Below are positions 43,877-54,160 of a DNA stretch of 64,000 bases, piece after piece. Both the position numbers and the translations under genes were made by a program. The notes under the pieces are model-generated. The model was given only the letters and a program-made list of their open reading frames with translations. It searched no databases and was not told where the DNA came from. The stretch's first letter is position 1, and each line of letters begins with the position of its first letter. The stretch comes from Pseudomonas sp. 7SR1 (GTDB lineage: Bacteria > Pseudomonadota > Gammaproteobacteria > Pseudomonadales > Pseudomonadaceae), in the NCBI RefSeq assembly GCF_900156465.1, contig NZ_LT707064.1, forward strand, positions 5,099,001 through 5,163,000, given 5' to 3'.

Positions 43877-45726
43877 AGCCTTTGCGCGCCCTGCTCCTGC
43901 AGGCCGGTGGCCTGATGTTCGCCGGGCTGGCCTGCGCCGCCCCGCAGCACGCCTTGACCCTGTACAACGAACCGCCGAAATACCCGGCCGATTTCAAGCA
44001 TTTCGACTACGTCAACCCCGACGCCCCCAAGGGCGGGATCTTCCGCCAGGGCGGATTTGGCGGCTTCGACAGCCTCAACCCGTTCATCAGCAAAGGCGTG
44101 CCGGCCGATGACATCGGCCTGATCTACGACACCCTGGCCAAGCAAGGCCTGGACGAACCCTTCACTGAGTACGGCCTGATCGCCGGGAAGATCGAGAAAG
44201 CCCCGGACAACGCCTGGGTACGCTTCTACCTGCGCCCCGAGGCCCGCTTCAATGACGGCCACCCGGTGCGTGCCGAAGACGTGGTCTTCAGCTTCCAGAC
44301 CCTGACCAAAGACGGCGCGCCGATGTTCCGGGGCTACTACAACGACGTGGCCGAAGTGATCGCCGAAGACCCGCTCAAGGTGCTGTTCAAGTTCAAGCAC
44401 ACCAATAATCGCGAACTGCCGCTGATCCTCGGGCAATTGCCGGTATTGCCCAAGCATTGGTGGGCCGAACGCGACTTCAACAAGGGCAACCTGGAAATTC
44501 CCCTGGGCAGTGGCCCTTATCGGGTCGCCGAAGTGAAGGCCGGCCGTTCGATCCGCTATGAGCGGGTGAAGGACTACTGGGGCAAGGACCTGCCGGTCAA
44601 CCGGGGCTTCTACAATTTCGATGTGCTGAGCACCGACTACTACCGCGACAACACCGTCGCGGTGGAGGCCCTGAAAGCCGGGCAGTTCGACTTCTGGCTG
44701 GAAATGACCGCCAAGAACTGGGCCAATGCCTACAACATCCCGGCCGTGACCGAAGGCCGGCTGATCAAGGAACAGATCCCCAACGGCAATCCCACCGGTA
44801 TGCAAGGCTTTGTCTACAACCTGCGCCGCCCGGTGTTCCAGGATGTGCGAGTGCGCAAGGCCCTGAGCCTGCTGCTGGACTTCGAGTGGACCAACAAGCA
44901 GCTGTTCAACGGTGCCTATGCCCGCACCCGCAGCTATTTCGAGAACTCGGAAATGGCCGCCACCGGCCTGCCCAGCGAAGACGAACTGAAGATCCTCGAA
45001 CCCCTGCGCGGCAAGATCCCCGAGCAGGTCTTCACCGAGGCGTTCCAGCCTTCGATGTGCGACGGCAGCGGCATGATCCGCGACCAGCAGCGCAAGGCCT
45101 ACCAACTGCTGCAGGAAGCTGGCTGGCGCATCGTCGACGACAGGATGGTCGACGCCCAGGGCAAGCCGGTGGTGCTGGAATTCCTGCTGGCCCAGACCGA
45201 GTTCGAGCGGGTGCTGCTGCCGTTCAAGCGCAACCTGAGCGACCTGGGCATCGAACTGGTGATTCGCCGGGTGGATGTGTCCCAGTACATCAACCGCGTC
45301 CGCTCCCGGGATTTCGACCTGGTGGTGGGCAGCTTCCCCCAGTCCAGCTCGCCGGGCAACGAGCAGCGCGAGTTCTGGATGTCGGCCGCCGCCGACAAGC
45401 CCGGCAGCCGCAACACCATGGGCCTGAAGGACCCGGCGGTGGACCAGCTGGTGGAACAGTTGATCAACGCCGATTCACGCAAGAGCCTGGTGGCCCATGC
45501 CAGGGCGCTGGACCGGGTGCTGCAATGGGGCTACTACGTGATTCCCAACTGGCACATCAAGACCTGGCGCGTGGCCTACTGGAATCACATCGGCCATCCG
45601 AAGGTCACGCCGACCTATGACATCGGCACCACCACCTGGTGGGTCAAGCCGGACACCAAGCCTGCCGAAGAAGTGGAACACGTGATAGAAAAACAGAACA
45701 ACGCTGCCTCGGCGAGCGTGGAGTAA
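43873..45726 (+). CDS. yejA: YejA-like peptide-binding protein 2
   Basis: A 617-residue paralogue of the preceding protein, with signal peptide ([18 protein letters not shown]) and the same landmarks ([62 protein letters not shown]). Two binding proteins feeding one permease suggest different peptide ranges. The ATG at 43873 has GGAG 8 nt upstream and overlaps the upstream stop. Confidence 0.9.
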   Translation: MKPLRALLLQAGGLMFAGLACAAPQHALTLYNEPPKYPADFKHFDYVNPDAPKGGIFRQGGFGGFDSLNPFISKGVPADDIGLIYDTLAKQGLDEPFTEYGLIAGKIEKAPDNAWVRFYLRPEARFNDGHPVRAEDVVFSFQTLTKDGAPMFRGYYNDVAEVIAEDPLKVLFKFKHTNNRELPLILGQLPVLPKHWWAERDFNKGNLEIPLGSGPYRVAEVKAGRSIRYERVKDYWGKDLPVNRGFYNFDVLSTDYYRDNTVAVEALKAGQFDFWLEMTAKNWANAYNIPAVTEGRLIKEQIPNGNPTGMQGFVYNLRRPVFQDVRVRKALSLLLDFEWTNKQLFNGAYARTRSYFENSEMAATGLPSEDELKILEPLRGKIPEQVFTEAFQPSMCDGSGMIRDQQRKAYQLLQEAGWRIVDDRMVDAQGKPVVLEFLLAQTEFERVLLPFKRNLSDLGIELVIRRVDVSQYINRVRSRDFDLVVGSFPQSSSPGNEQREFWMSAAADKPGSRNTMGLKDPAVDQLVEQLINADSRKSLVAHARALDRVLQWGYYVIPNWHIKTWRVAYWNHIGHPKVTPTYDIGTTTWWVKPDTKPAEEVEHVIEKQNNAASASVE

Positions 45727-45730
45727 CCCG

Positions 45731-46804
45731 ATGCTGGCTTATATCTTGCGGCGGCTGCTGCTGATCATTCCGACCCTGTTCGGCATCCTGCTCATCAACT
45801 TCGTCATCATCCAGGCCGCGCCCGGGGGGCCGGTGGAGCAGATGATCGCCAAGCTCGAAGGTTTCGAGGGCGCCACCAGCCGCATCGCCGGCGGCGGTGC
45901 CGAAGTGTCGGTGGCCGGCTCCAGCTACCGTGGCGCCCAGGGGCTGGACCCGGCGCTGATCAAGGAAATCGAGCGCATGTACGGCTTCGACAAGTCGGCC
46001 CCCGAACGCCTGTGGATCATGATCAAGAACTACGCGCGCCTGGACTTCGGCGACAGCTTCTTTCGCGACGCCAAGGTCATCGACCTGATCAAGGAGAAAC
46101 TGCCGGTCTCCATCTCCCTCGGGCTATGGAGCACGCTGATCATGTACCTGGTCTCGATCCCCCTGGGGATCGCCAAGGCCACGCGACACGGCAGCCACTT
46201 CGATGTATGGACCAGTTCGGCGATCATCATCGGCTATGCGATCCCCTCGTTCCTGTTCGCCATCCTGCTGATCGTGGTGTTCGCCGGCGGCAGTTACTTC
46301 GACTGGTTCCCGCTGCGGGGGCTGACATCCAACAACTTCGACCAGTTGAGCATGGGTGGCAAGATCCTCGACTACTTCTGGCACCTGGCCTTGCCGGTGA
46401 CCGCCCTGGTGATCGGCAACTTCGCCACCATGACCCTGCTGACCAAGAACAGTTTCCTGGACGAAATCAACAAGCAGTACGTGGTCACTGCCAAGGCCAA
46501 GGGCCTGACGCGCAATCGCGTGCTCTACGGTCATGTGTTCCGCAATGCCATGCTGCTGGTGATCGCCGGCTTCCCGTCGGCGTTCATCGGGATCTTCTTC
46601 ACCGGTTCCTTGCTGGTGGAAGTGATCTTTTCCCTCGACGGCCTCGGCTTGATGAGCTTCGAGGCCGCGATCAACCGCGACTATCCGGTGGTCTTTGGCA
46701 CGTTGTTCATCTTCACCCTGCTGGGGCTGGTGGTGAAGTTGATCGGCGACCTGACCTACACCTTTGTCGATCCGCGCATCGACTTCGAAAGCCGGGAGCA
46801 TTGA
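45731..46804 (+). CDS. yejB: Peptide ABC transporter permease YejB
   Basis: A 357-residue inner-membrane permease. It has the family N-terminus [19 protein letters not shown], a periplasmic insert, and the ABC-2 type coupling motif [20 protein letters not shown] that contacts the ATPase. It pairs with YejE to form the channel. The gap to yejA is 4 nt. Confidence 0.94.
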   Translation: MLAYILRRLLLIIPTLFGILLINFVIIQAAPGGPVEQMIAKLEGFEGATSRIAGGGAEVSVAGSSYRGAQGLDPALIKEIERMYGFDKSAPERLWIMIKNYARLDFGDSFFRDAKVIDLIKEKLPVSISLGLWSTLIMYLVSIPLGIAKATRHGSHFDVWTSSAIIIGYAIPSFLFAILLIVVFAGGSYFDWFPLRGLTSNNFDQLSMGGKILDYFWHLALPVTALVIGNFATMTLLTKNSFLDEINKQYVVTAKAKGLTRNRVLYGHVFRNAMLLVIAGFPSAFIGIFFTGSLLVEVIFSLDGLGLMSFEAAINRDYPVVFGTLFIFTLLGLVVKLIGDLTYTFVDPRIDFESREH

Positions 46805-46805
46805 G

Positions 46806-47825
46806 ATGAACCTGTCCCCTCTCAATCGCCGTCGCTTCGAACTGTTCAAGGCCAACAAGCGTGGCTGGTGGTCGCTCTGGCTGTTCATGGCCCTGTTCGT
46901 CCTGAGCCTGGGCGCCGAGCTGATCGCCAACGACAAGCCGCTGGTGGTGCATTACGACGGTGGCTGGTACTTCCCGGCCCTCAAGCGCTACCCGGAAACC
47001 ACCTTCGGCGGCGAGTTCCCGCTGGAGGCCAACTACAAGAGTCCCTACATCCGCGAGCTGCTGGCGGCCAAGGACGCCTGGGTGCTGTGGGCACCGATTC
47101 CGTTCAGCTACCAGAGCATCAACTACGACCTGAAGGTCCCGGCTCCTGCCCCTCCTTCGTCGGTCAACTGGCTGGGCACCGACGACCAGGGCCGCGACGT
47201 GCTGGCCCGAGTGATCTACGGTTTCCGGATCTCGGTGCTGTTCGCCCTGACCCTGACCCTGCTCAGTTCGATCATCGGCGTGATCGCCGGCGCCCTGCAG
47301 GGGTTCTACGGCGGCTGGGTCGACCTGGCCGGCCAGCGCTTCCTGGAAATCTGGTCCGGGCTGCCGGTGCTTTACCTGCTGATCATCCTGGCCAGCTTCG
47401 TCCAGCCCAATTTCTGGTGGTTGCTGGGGATCATGCTGCTGTTTTCCTGGATGAGCCTGGTGGATGTCGTGCGCGCCGAGTTCCTCCGTGGCCGCAACCT
47501 GGAATACGTGCGTGCCGCCCGGGCCCTGGGCATGCAGAACGGTGCGATCATGTTCCGCCATATCCTGCCCAATGCCATGGTCTCGACCATGACGTTCATG
47601 CCGTTCATCCTCACCGGCGCCATCGGCACCCTCACTGCCCTGGACTTCCTCGGTTTCGGCCTGCCGGCGGGCGCACCCTCCCTGGGCGAACTGGTGGCCC
47701 AGGGCAAATCCAACCTCCAGGCCCCCTGGCTGGGCATCAGTGCGTTCGCCGTGCTGGCGATCATGCTGAGCCTGCTGGTGTTCATCGGCGAGTCCGCTCG
47801 CGATGCCTTCGATCCGAGGAAGTGA
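46806..47825 (+). CDS. yejE: Peptide ABC transporter permease YejE
   Basis: A 339-residue permease with an N-terminal RRFELFKANKRGWWSLWLF segment, a periplasmic loop, a WLGTDDQGRDVLARVIYGFR motif and the coupling helix RGRNLEYVRAARALGMQN. It is the second permease of the importer. The ATG at 46806 is one base after the yejB stop, with GGGAG upstream. Confidence 0.94.
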   Translation: MNLSPLNRRRFELFKANKRGWWSLWLFMALFVLSLGAELIANDKPLVVHYDGGWYFPALKRYPETTFGGEFPLEANYKSPYIRELLAAKDAWVLWAPIPFSYQSINYDLKVPAPAPPSSVNWLGTDDQGRDVLARVIYGFRISVLFALTLTLLSSIIGVIAGALQGFYGGWVDLAGQRFLEIWSGLPVLYLLIILASFVQPNFWWLLGIMLLFSWMSLVDVVRAEFLRGRNLEYVRAARALGMQNGAIMFRHILPNAMVSTMTFMPFILTGAIGTLTALDFLGFGLPAGAPSLGELVAQGKSNLQAPWLGISAFAVLAIMLSLLVFIGESARDAFDPRK

Positions 47826-47826
47826 T

Positions 47827-49437
47827 ATGAACCAGGACAACCTGATCGAAGTGCGCGACCTGGCGGTGGAATTCATCGCCGGCCACCACCATCAACGGGT
47901 GGTCGAAGGCGTCAGCTTCGACATCAAGCGCGGTGAAACCCTGGCCCTGGTAGGTGAAAGCGGCTCGGGCAAGTCGGTCACCGCCCATTCGATCCTGCGG
48001 TTGCTGCCCTACCCGCTGGCCCATCATCCCACCGGGACCATCCAGTACGCCGGGCAGGATCTGTTGAGCCTGAAAGAGAAGACCATCCGTCATATCCGTG
48101 GCAACCGGATCGCGATGATCTTCCAGGAACCGATGACGTCCCTCAACCCGTTGCACTCCATCGGCAAGCAGATCAACGAAGTGCTCGGCATCCACAAGGG
48201 CCTGACCGGCAAGGTGGCGACCCGCCGGACCCTCGAGCTGCTGGAGCTGGTGGGGATTCCCGAACCCCACAAGCGCCTCAAGGCCCTGCCTCACGAGCTG
48301 TCCGGCGGCCAGCGCCAGCGGGTGATGATCGCCATGGCCCTGGCCAACGAGCCGGAACTGCTGATCGCCGACGAACCGACTACCGCCCTGGACGTCACTG
48401 TCCAGCTCAAGATCCTCGACCTGCTCAAGCAATTGCAGGCACGATTGGGCATGTCGCTGCTGCTGATCAGCCACGATTTGAACCTGGTGCGAAGAATTGC
48501 GCATCGCGTATGTGTCATGCAGCGCGGTTGCATCGTCGAACAGGCATCGTGCGAAGAATTGTTCCGCGCACCGCAGCATCCGTACACTCGGGAACTGCTG
48601 GCCGCAGAGCCCAGCGGCAACCCGGCGGCCAACGTCGCCGGTCCGCCGTTGCTGCAGGTCGAGGACCTCAAGGTCTGGTTCCCGGTCAAGAAAGGCTTGT
48701 TCAAGCGGACCGTGGACTACATCAAGGCCGTGGACGGGATCCGCTTCAGCCTGCCCCAGGGCCAGACCCTGGGCATCGTGGGCGAAAGCGGTTCGGGCAA
48801 ATCCACCCTGGGGCTGGCGATCCTGCGGTTGATCGCCAGCCAGGGCGGGATCCGGTTCGAGGGCAAGCAGCTCGACAGCCTGTCCCAACAACAGGTCCGG
48901 CCGCTGCGACGGGAGATGCAAGTGGTCTTCCAGGACCCGTTCGGCAGCCTGAGCCCGCGCATGTGTGTGGGCCAGATCGTCGGCGAAGGCCTGCGGATCC
49001 ACAAGATCGGTACCGAAGCCGAGCAGGAACAGGCGATAATCGCCGCACTGGAGGAGGTAGGCCTGGACCCGGAAACCCGGAACCGCTACCCCCATGAATT
49101 TTCCGGAGGGCAGCGGCAGCGTATCGCCATTGCCCGGGCCCTGGTGCTCAAGCCGGCGTTGATTCTGCTGGACGAGCCGACGTCGGCCCTGGACCGCACC
49201 GTGCAACGCCAGGTGGTGGAGCTGTTGCGGTCGCTGCAAAGCAAGTACAACCTGACGTATCTGTTTATCAGCCATGATCTGGCTGTCGTCAAAGCGCTGA
49301 GCCACCAACTGATGGTGGTCAAGCATGGCCAAGTGGTCGAACAAGGTGATGCCCGCAGCCTATTCGCTGCGCCGCAACACCCCTATACACAGCAGTTGAT
49401 GGAGGCCGCCTTCCTGGCCCCGACAACTGCCGAATAA
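47827..49437 (+). CDS. yejF: Peptide ABC transporter ATPase YejF (double domain)
   Basis: A 536-residue protein with two ATPase domains in one chain. Each has a Walker A ([20 protein letters not shown]), a signature ([18 protein letters not shown]) and a Walker B ([18 protein letters not shown]). A DPP/OPP-type C-terminal extension follows each domain. It energises the YejBE channel. It starts one base after yejE and has GAGGAAG upstream. Confidence 0.95.
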   Translation: MNQDNLIEVRDLAVEFIAGHHHQRVVEGVSFDIKRGETLALVGESGSGKSVTAHSILRLLPYPLAHHPTGTIQYAGQDLLSLKEKTIRHIRGNRIAMIFQEPMTSLNPLHSIGKQINEVLGIHKGLTGKVATRRTLELLELVGIPEPHKRLKALPHELSGGQRQRVMIAMALANEPELLIADEPTTALDVTVQLKILDLLKQLQARLGMSLLLISHDLNLVRRIAHRVCVMQRGCIVEQASCEELFRAPQHPYTRELLAAEPSGNPAANVAGPPLLQVEDLKVWFPVKKGLFKRTVDYIKAVDGIRFSLPQGQTLGIVGESGSGKSTLGLAILRLIASQGGIRFEGKQLDSLSQQQVRPLRREMQVVFQDPFGSLSPRMCVGQIVGEGLRIHKIGTEAEQEQAIIAALEEVGLDPETRNRYPHEFSGGQRQRIAIARALVLKPALILLDEPTSALDRTVQRQVVELLRSLQSKYNLTYLFISHDLAVVKALSHQLMVVKHGQVVEQGDARSLFAAPQHPYTQQLMEAAFLAPTTAE

Positions 49438-49456
49438 CCTGAAAGAGGAGCAACAC

Positions 49457-50251
49457 ATGGGTTTTCTCGCCGGTAAGCGCGTACTGATCGTCGGTGTCGC
49501 CAGCAAGCTGTCCATCGCATCCGGCATCGCCGCCGCCATGCATCGCGAGGGCGCTGAGCTTGCCTTCACTTATCAGAACGACAAACTCAAGGGTCGTGTC
49601 GAAGAGTTCGCGCAAGGCTGGGGTTCGAGCCCTGAGCTGTGCTTCCCATGCGACGTGGCCAGCGATGAAGAAATCGCCAAGGTCTTCGAGGAGCTGAGCA
49701 AGAAGTGGGACGGCCTGGACTGCATCGTGCACTCCGTGGGCTTCGCCCCAGGCGACCAGCTGGACGGCGACTTCACCGAAGCCACCACCCGCGAAGGTTT
49801 CCGCATTGCCCACGACATCAGTGCCTACAGCTTCGTCGCCCTGGCCAAGGCCGGCCGCGAAATGATGAAAGGCCGCAACGGCAGCCTGCTGACCCTGTCC
49901 TACCTGGGCGCCGAGCGCACCATGCCGAACTACAACGTCATGGGTATGGCCAAGGCTTCCCTGGAAGCCGGCGTGCGTTACCTGGCCGGTTCCCTGGGCC
50001 CGGAAGGCACCCGCGTCAACGCCGTTTCGGCCGGCCCGATCCGCACCCTCGCCGCTTCCGGCATCAAGAACTTCCGCAAGATGCTGGCCGCCAACGAAGC
50101 GCAGACCCCGCTGCGTCGCAACGTCACCATCGAAGAAGTCGGCAACGCCGGCGCCTTCCTGTGCTCGGACCTGGCGTCGGGCATCAGCGGTGAAATCATG
50201 TACGTGGACGGCGGCTTCAACACCACCGCCATGGGCAACATCGAAGAGTAA
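49457..50251 (+). CDS. fabI: Enoyl-[acyl-carrier-protein] reductase FabI
   Basis: A 264-residue short-chain dehydrogenase completing each cycle of fatty acid elongation. The catalytic pair Tyr149/Tyr159 and Lys166 (YX6K in [10 protein letters not shown]) is in the FabI form, with [13 protein letters not shown] as the NADH loop and [13 protein letters not shown] near the substrate site. It is the target of triclosan in other bacteria. AAAGAGG precedes the ATG, and a strong terminator follows. Confidence 0.97.
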   Translation: MGFLAGKRVLIVGVASKLSIASGIAAAMHREGAELAFTYQNDKLKGRVEEFAQGWGSSPELCFPCDVASDEEIAKVFEELSKKWDGLDCIVHSVGFAPGDQLDGDFTEATTREGFRIAHDISAYSFVALAKAGREMMKGRNGSLLTLSYLGAERTMPNYNVMGMAKASLEAGVRYLAGSLGPEGTRVNAVSAGPIRTLAASGIKNFRKMLAANEAQTPLRRNVTIEEVGNAGAFLCSDLASGISGEIMYVDGGFNTTAMGNIEE

Positions 50252-50266
50252 TCTTCACCGCGCATG

Positions 50267-50306
50267 AAAAACGCCGCTCGTCCTGCAAAGGGCGAGCGGC
50301 GTTTTT
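50267..50306 (+). terminator. Rho-independent terminator after fabI
   Basis: A 14-bp stem (AAAAACGCCGCTCG with complement) and 12-nt loop, ending in GTTTTT. It lies 16 nt past the fabI stop and insulates the following ebo operon. Confidence 0.92.
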
Positions 50307-50333
50307 CGTTCTGGCGACCCGCTGCGCCAGCGC

Positions 50334-50380
50334 GTGCGGCGTGCGGCGTGCGGCGTGCGGCGTGCGGCGTGCGGCGTGCG
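50334..50380. repeat. Heptanucleotide tandem repeat (GTGCGGC)x6.7
   Basis: Six perfect copies of GTGCGGC (50334-50375) and a five-base partial copy, between the fabI terminator and the ebo operon. Perfect short-unit repeats can change copy number by slippage. It is outside any gene I accept, so any effect would be on the upstream spacing of the operon. Confidence 0.95.
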
Positions 50381-50591
50381 ATGGCCATCATCGCGTCAAT
50401 CAAAGATCACATTGCCATCAAATGGCCTTGCAAAACGACAATGGCCGACTAGATTCAGAATTGTCTTCCCAAGCGCAACCCGCCGCAGCGGGTCCCACCG
50501 AAAACGAGACTGCCTATCGACCCGAGAACCAGCCGACGACGCTTTTAAACATTGACACGGAATGAGTCAAAACACACAAGAGGGATGCTTG
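50381..50591 (+). promoter_or_regulatory. Upstream region of the ebo operon
   Basis: About 210 nt with no certain gene. It should hold the operon promoter, but I cannot pick a -35/-10 pair with confidence. Short repeats of ATGGCC occur. A 47-codon frame (50422-50565) ends just before the operon; it has no Shine-Dalgarno and only moderate GC at third positions, so it is not called as a gene. Confidence 0.35.
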
Positions 50592-52466
50592 ATGAAGCAC
50601 AGCCGGTGGTATCGTGCGCTCTCGAAAAAAGGACCCGCCAAGCCGTTCTGGCTATCCTTGTTCTGCTTCTGTGGCCTGGTGATTGCCAGCTTCCTGTTGT
50701 TCGAACAACAGATCCAGGCATTCCTGACCCACCTGCAGTTGTACCTGCCCTCGACCTCCTCGCAAAAGCTCAACCTGGCCCTGTTGCTGATCGCCCTGCT
50801 GGCCCTGGACGTGGTGCTGCCGGTGCCTTCGAGCCTGGTGGCGCTGCTGGCCGTGGCAAGCCTGGGCAGCCTTGGCGGCTACCTGGTGATTTTCGTCGGC
50901 CTGTGCCTGGGGGCCGGCTTGGGGTATGCCTTGGGAGCCGGCTATTTCCGGCTGTTGTCCGGGCGACTGGGCCTGCACCAGCGCCAGCCGGGACAACTGG
51001 GGTACCGGTTGGGCACGCTGTCGCTGGTCTGCCTGCGGGGTGTGCCGGTGCTGGCGGAAACCTCGGTGGTGGCAGCGGGCATGCAGCGCTACCCGCTGCG
51101 TGCCTTCGTACCGGTGGTCGTGCTGGCCAATGCCGGCCTGGCCCTGGCCTACGCCGCCATCGGTAGGTTCCTTGTCGAACAGAACGCCCTCCTGGTGACA
51201 ATCCTGGCCAGCATGGTCCTGCCCGGCTTGTTCATCGCCGGCTACAGCCTGCTCAAGACCTTTCGCAAGCGCGACGCGCAGCAGCCCCTGCACGGGCGCT
51301 TCGAGGTCAGCTACGACTATCCGGTGGTGTTCACCGATCACCTGTTCGATCCGTCCAATCCCTGTTTGCATCAGCAGCTCAGCGCCCGTCAAGACAAGCC
51401 GGTGAAGGTGCTGGTGTTCGCCGATGAACAGTTGCTGCGCAGCAATCCGGCACTGCAGGAACAGATCGATGCCTATTTTGTCCGCCATCCCGCGGACCTG
51501 CGCCTGCTGGCAGCGCCCATTGCGGTTCCGGCCGGTGAGTCGAGCAAGGATGCACAGGTGTTGCAGCAGCTCTACACCAACATGCTGCACCACGGGCTGG
51601 ATCGGCATTGCCATGTGCTGGCACTGGGAGGCGGGGCAGTACTGGATGCGGTTGGGTATGCCTGCGCCACCTTCCACCGCGGCATTCGCCTGGTCCGCGT
51701 CCCCAGCACCGTCCTCGCCCAGAACGACGCCGGGATCGGCGTGAAGAACGGCATCAATGCCTTCGGCCAGAAAAACCTGCTGGGGGCGTTCTACCCCGCC
51801 ACCGCCGTGATCAACGATTTCCAGTTGCTGGGCAGCCTGGGCCGGCGCGACCAGATCGCCGGGTTGGCCGAGGCGGTCAAGGTGGCGCTGATCAAGGACG
51901 CGGCGTTTTTCCAATGGATGGAGCAACAGGCCGACGCCCTCGCCCACTTCGATCACGAGGCCAGCCGGCACGCCATCCGCCGCTGTGCCGAGTTGCACCT
52001 GGCCCACATCACCAGCGCCGGCGATCCCTTCGAACGCGGTAACGGTCGCCCCTTGGACTATGGCCACTGGGCCGCCCACAAGCTGGAAAATCTCAGCCAG
52101 CATCGGTTGCGCCATGGCGAAGCGGTGGCGGTGGGCATCGCCCTGGATGGCCTCTACGCCAACTTGCTGGGCCTGCTGAGCGATGCCGACGCCGAACGTA
52201 TCGTGGGCCTGCTGCTCAGGCTCGGCTTCAGCCTGAACCCACCGGAACTGAGCCTGAAGGATCCCCAAGGCCGCCCGCTGCTGTTGCTGGGCCTGGAAGA
52301 GTTCCGTCAGCACCTGGGCGGCGAGCTGTCCATTCCCATGCTCTGCCGCATCGGAGAATCGCTGGATGTGCATGAGATCGACGCCACGCGGATGGAGCAG
52401 GCGCTACGGCGGCTGTCCGGTCTCGCCGATCCGGTCCCGGCATTGAGCGAGGGTTGGGTACGATGA
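50592..52466 (+). CDS. eboD: EboD-type dehydroquinate-synthase-like enzyme fused to a DedA/VTT membrane domain
   Basis: A 624-residue fusion. Residues 1 to about 225 form a multi-helix DedA/SNARE-associated (VTT) domain: DVVLPVPSSLVALLA, GLCLGAGLGYALGAGYFR and VCLRGVPVLAETSVVAAGM. Residues from about 255 on are an AroB-like sugar-phosphate cyclase: GGGAVLDAVGYACATFHRG, VPSTVLAQNDAGIGVKNGIN, AEAVKVALI, DYGHWAAHKLE and RHGEAVAVG, with Glu and two His as metal ligands. Known EboD is the AroB-like part alone, as far as I know. I start at 50592, with AGAGGG upstream, not at ATG 50562. It heads the operon and overlaps eboC. Confidence 0.85.
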   Translation: MKHSRWYRALSKKGPAKPFWLSLFCFCGLVIASFLLFEQQIQAFLTHLQLYLPSTSSQKLNLALLLIALLALDVVLPVPSSLVALLAVASLGSLGGYLVIFVGLCLGAGLGYALGAGYFRLLSGRLGLHQRQPGQLGYRLGTLSLVCLRGVPVLAETSVVAAGMQRYPLRAFVPVVVLANAGLALAYAAIGRFLVEQNALLVTILASMVLPGLFIAGYSLLKTFRKRDAQQPLHGRFEVSYDYPVVFTDHLFDPSNPCLHQQLSARQDKPVKVLVFADEQLLRSNPALQEQIDAYFVRHPADLRLLAAPIAVPAGESSKDAQVLQQLYTNMLHHGLDRHCHVLALGGGAVLDAVGYACATFHRGIRLVRVPSTVLAQNDAGIGVKNGINAFGQKNLLGAFYPATAVINDFQLLGSLGRRDQIAGLAEAVKVALIKDAAFFQWMEQQADALAHFDHEASRHAIRRCAELHLAHITSAGDPFERGNGRPLDYGHWAAHKLENLSQHRLRHGEAVAVGIALDGLYANLLGLLSDADAERIVGLLLRLGFSLNPPELSLKDPQGRPLLLLGLEEFRQHLGGELSIPMLCRIGESLDVHEIDATRMEQALRRLSGLADPVPALSEGWVR

Positions 52467-53353
52467 GCCAGGCATCGCCGGACCTGAAAACCTGGATGAC
52501 CCTGGGCCGGGTTTCCAACCTGCCCACGGTGTGGACCAATACCCTGGCCGCCGCCCTGCTGGCCAGCAGCGCCGGGGCCCTGGCGCCACCGTCTGGGGCG
52601 GTGTGGGTCTTGCTGCTGGCGGCCTTGTCGATGCTGTACCTGGCCGGCATGTTGTTGAATGACTTGCTGGACGCCGACTGGGACCTGCGACACCACAACC
52701 CGCGCCCCATCACCCTCGGGCTGGTCAGCCGCCAGCAGGTCGGGCTCGCCTGCGCCCTGTTGCTGGGGCTGGCCGCCGTTGCCGTGCTGGGCCTGAGCCG
52801 GCTGATCGACCAGCCATACTGGTTGCTGGGCGGCGCCCTCCTGCTGCTGGCCTGTATCCTGGGCTACAACCTGCTGCACAAGAAATACGCCCACAGTGTC
52901 TGGCTGATGGGGGCCTGTCGCTCGGCACTCTACCTCACGGCGGCCGCCAGCCTGGCGGTGCCGCCGGAGCCCATCTGGCTCTGCGCCGTGTTGCTGGGGG
53001 TGTATATCAGCGGCCTGACTTACCTGGCCCGCCAGGAACACCGCAACCAGTTGCTCAGCCGCCTGCCGCTGATCCTGATGCTGAGCCCGCTGACCCTGGC
53101 GATCCACAACGATAATCCCTGGTTCTGGCCCGTGCTGCTGCTCTGGCTTGGCTGGCTGGGCTGGCATTACCGACGTCATCTGGCCGACCCTCGGCAACGG
53201 CGGGTCCGCACGTTCATCGGCGCCGGGCTGGCGGCCTTGCCACTGTTCGATGCCCTGGTACTGGCGGTGGCCGACCAGCCACTGGGCAGCCTGTCATGTG
53301 TCCTGGTGTTTTTGCTGCTTCCCCACTTCCAGCGCTGGATCAAACCGACATGA
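52463..53353 (+). CDS. eboC: EboC-type UbiA prenyltransferase
   Basis: A 296-residue membrane protein with about nine helices. The UbiA aspartate motif is NDLLDADWDLRHHNPRPIT (about 62-80). The second loop has LTYLARQEHRNQ, less classical than DxxxD. By family it transfers a prenyl chain to a small acceptor, here presumably the EboD cyclitol-like product (inference from the published ebo proposal). ATGA overlaps the eboD stop and GAGGG precedes the start. Confidence 0.88.
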   Translation: MSQASPDLKTWMTLGRVSNLPTVWTNTLAAALLASSAGALAPPSGAVWVLLLAALSMLYLAGMLLNDLLDADWDLRHHNPRPITLGLVSRQQVGLACALLLGLAAVAVLGLSRLIDQPYWLLGGALLLLACILGYNLLHKKYAHSVWLMGACRSALYLTAAASLAVPPEPIWLCAVLLGVYISGLTYLARQEHRNQLLSRLPLILMLSPLTLAIHNDNPWFWPVLLLWLGWLGWHYRRHLADPRQRRVRTFIGAGLAALPLFDALVLAVADQPLGSLSCVLVFLLLPHFQRWIKPT

Positions 53354-54114
53354 ACAAGGACATTGCCGGGCCTTCATCGACGGCTCTTGAAATGCGCCGG
53401 GACAGTCTGGAGCAACAGCGCCAGACCTTGCTCCAGCACCTCGACGAGGCCGGCCTGCAGTGGTGGCACCAGGCACTGGAACAGCTTGCGCAACGCCCGG
53501 ATGCCACGAGCGCGGCTCTGTTGAGCAGCCAGTGCAAGCGAGGCCTCAAGGAAGACATATGGACCCACGGTACCGGCTGGAGCCATGTGCAACTGGCGCG
53601 GGCGCTGTTGCTGGCCGAGGTCCTGGAGCGGCAACCCGCCACCGGCCAGTTGCCCTTGCTGCGCCAGTTGTTCCTGTGGGGCGACGATCAGGAAAAGATC
53701 GCCCTGCTCAAGGCCCTCGACTGGCTCGACAGCCAGGGGGTGTGCGTAGAGCTTGCGCTGCAAGCCGGGCGTACCAGCAACAGCCAGGTGTTCGCCGCCC
53801 TTGCCCTGGACACCCTCTATCCTTCGCGCCACTACGACGACCGGGCCTTCCATCAACTGGTACTCAAGGCACTGGGCATGGGGCTCGATGTACGTCGCCT
53901 GCTTGGCCTGAAGCAACGCCAGAGTGTCGCCCTCAATCAACTGGCCCTCGATTTGCTGGCCGAACAGCTCGCGGCCGGGCGTACGGTATCGGCCGGCCTG
54001 CCCCTGGCGATTGCCTTCGACTTGCTCAGCCCGGCGCAGCGCCAGCGCCTGGAAGGCCTGGCCCGACAGCAACGCTTGCCGCCGCAATGGCGTGAACACC
54101 TGACCGGCCCCTAG
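53350..54114 (+). CDS. eboA: EboA-domain protein
   Basis: A 254-residue soluble, leucine-rich helical protein. The features of the EboA family are present: DIWTHGTGWSHVQLARALLL, LFLWGDDQEKIALLKAL and FAALALDTLYPSRHYDDRAFHQLVLKALGMG. No enzyme activity is known. It starts in the ATGA overlap with eboC and lacks its own Shine-Dalgarno, so translation is probably coupled. The call relies on both sequence and the surrounding ebo genes. Confidence 0.82.
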   Translation: MNKDIAGPSSTALEMRRDSLEQQRQTLLQHLDEAGLQWWHQALEQLAQRPDATSAALLSSQCKRGLKEDIWTHGTGWSHVQLARALLLAEVLERQPATGQLPLLRQLFLWGDDQEKIALLKALDWLDSQGVCVELALQAGRTSNSQVFAALALDTLYPSRHYDDRAFHQLVLKALGMGLDVRRLLGLKQRQSVALNQLALDLLAEQLAAGRTVSAGLPLAIAFDLLSPAQRQRLEGLARQQRLPPQWREHLTGP

Positions 54115-54160
54115 CGAACCTCCGTTCAACGATCCCCTGCTCTATTGATGAGGATGCATC

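Noticed and set aside
50334..50380. Possible CRISPR array
   Set aside because: The 7-nt units are contiguous without spacers, and no cas genes are present.
50341..50565. 74-codon frame running through the heptanucleotide repeat
   Set aside because: Its first third is translated repeat and there is no ribosome site. Only the 47-codon tail is worth a test, listed as a low-interest finding.
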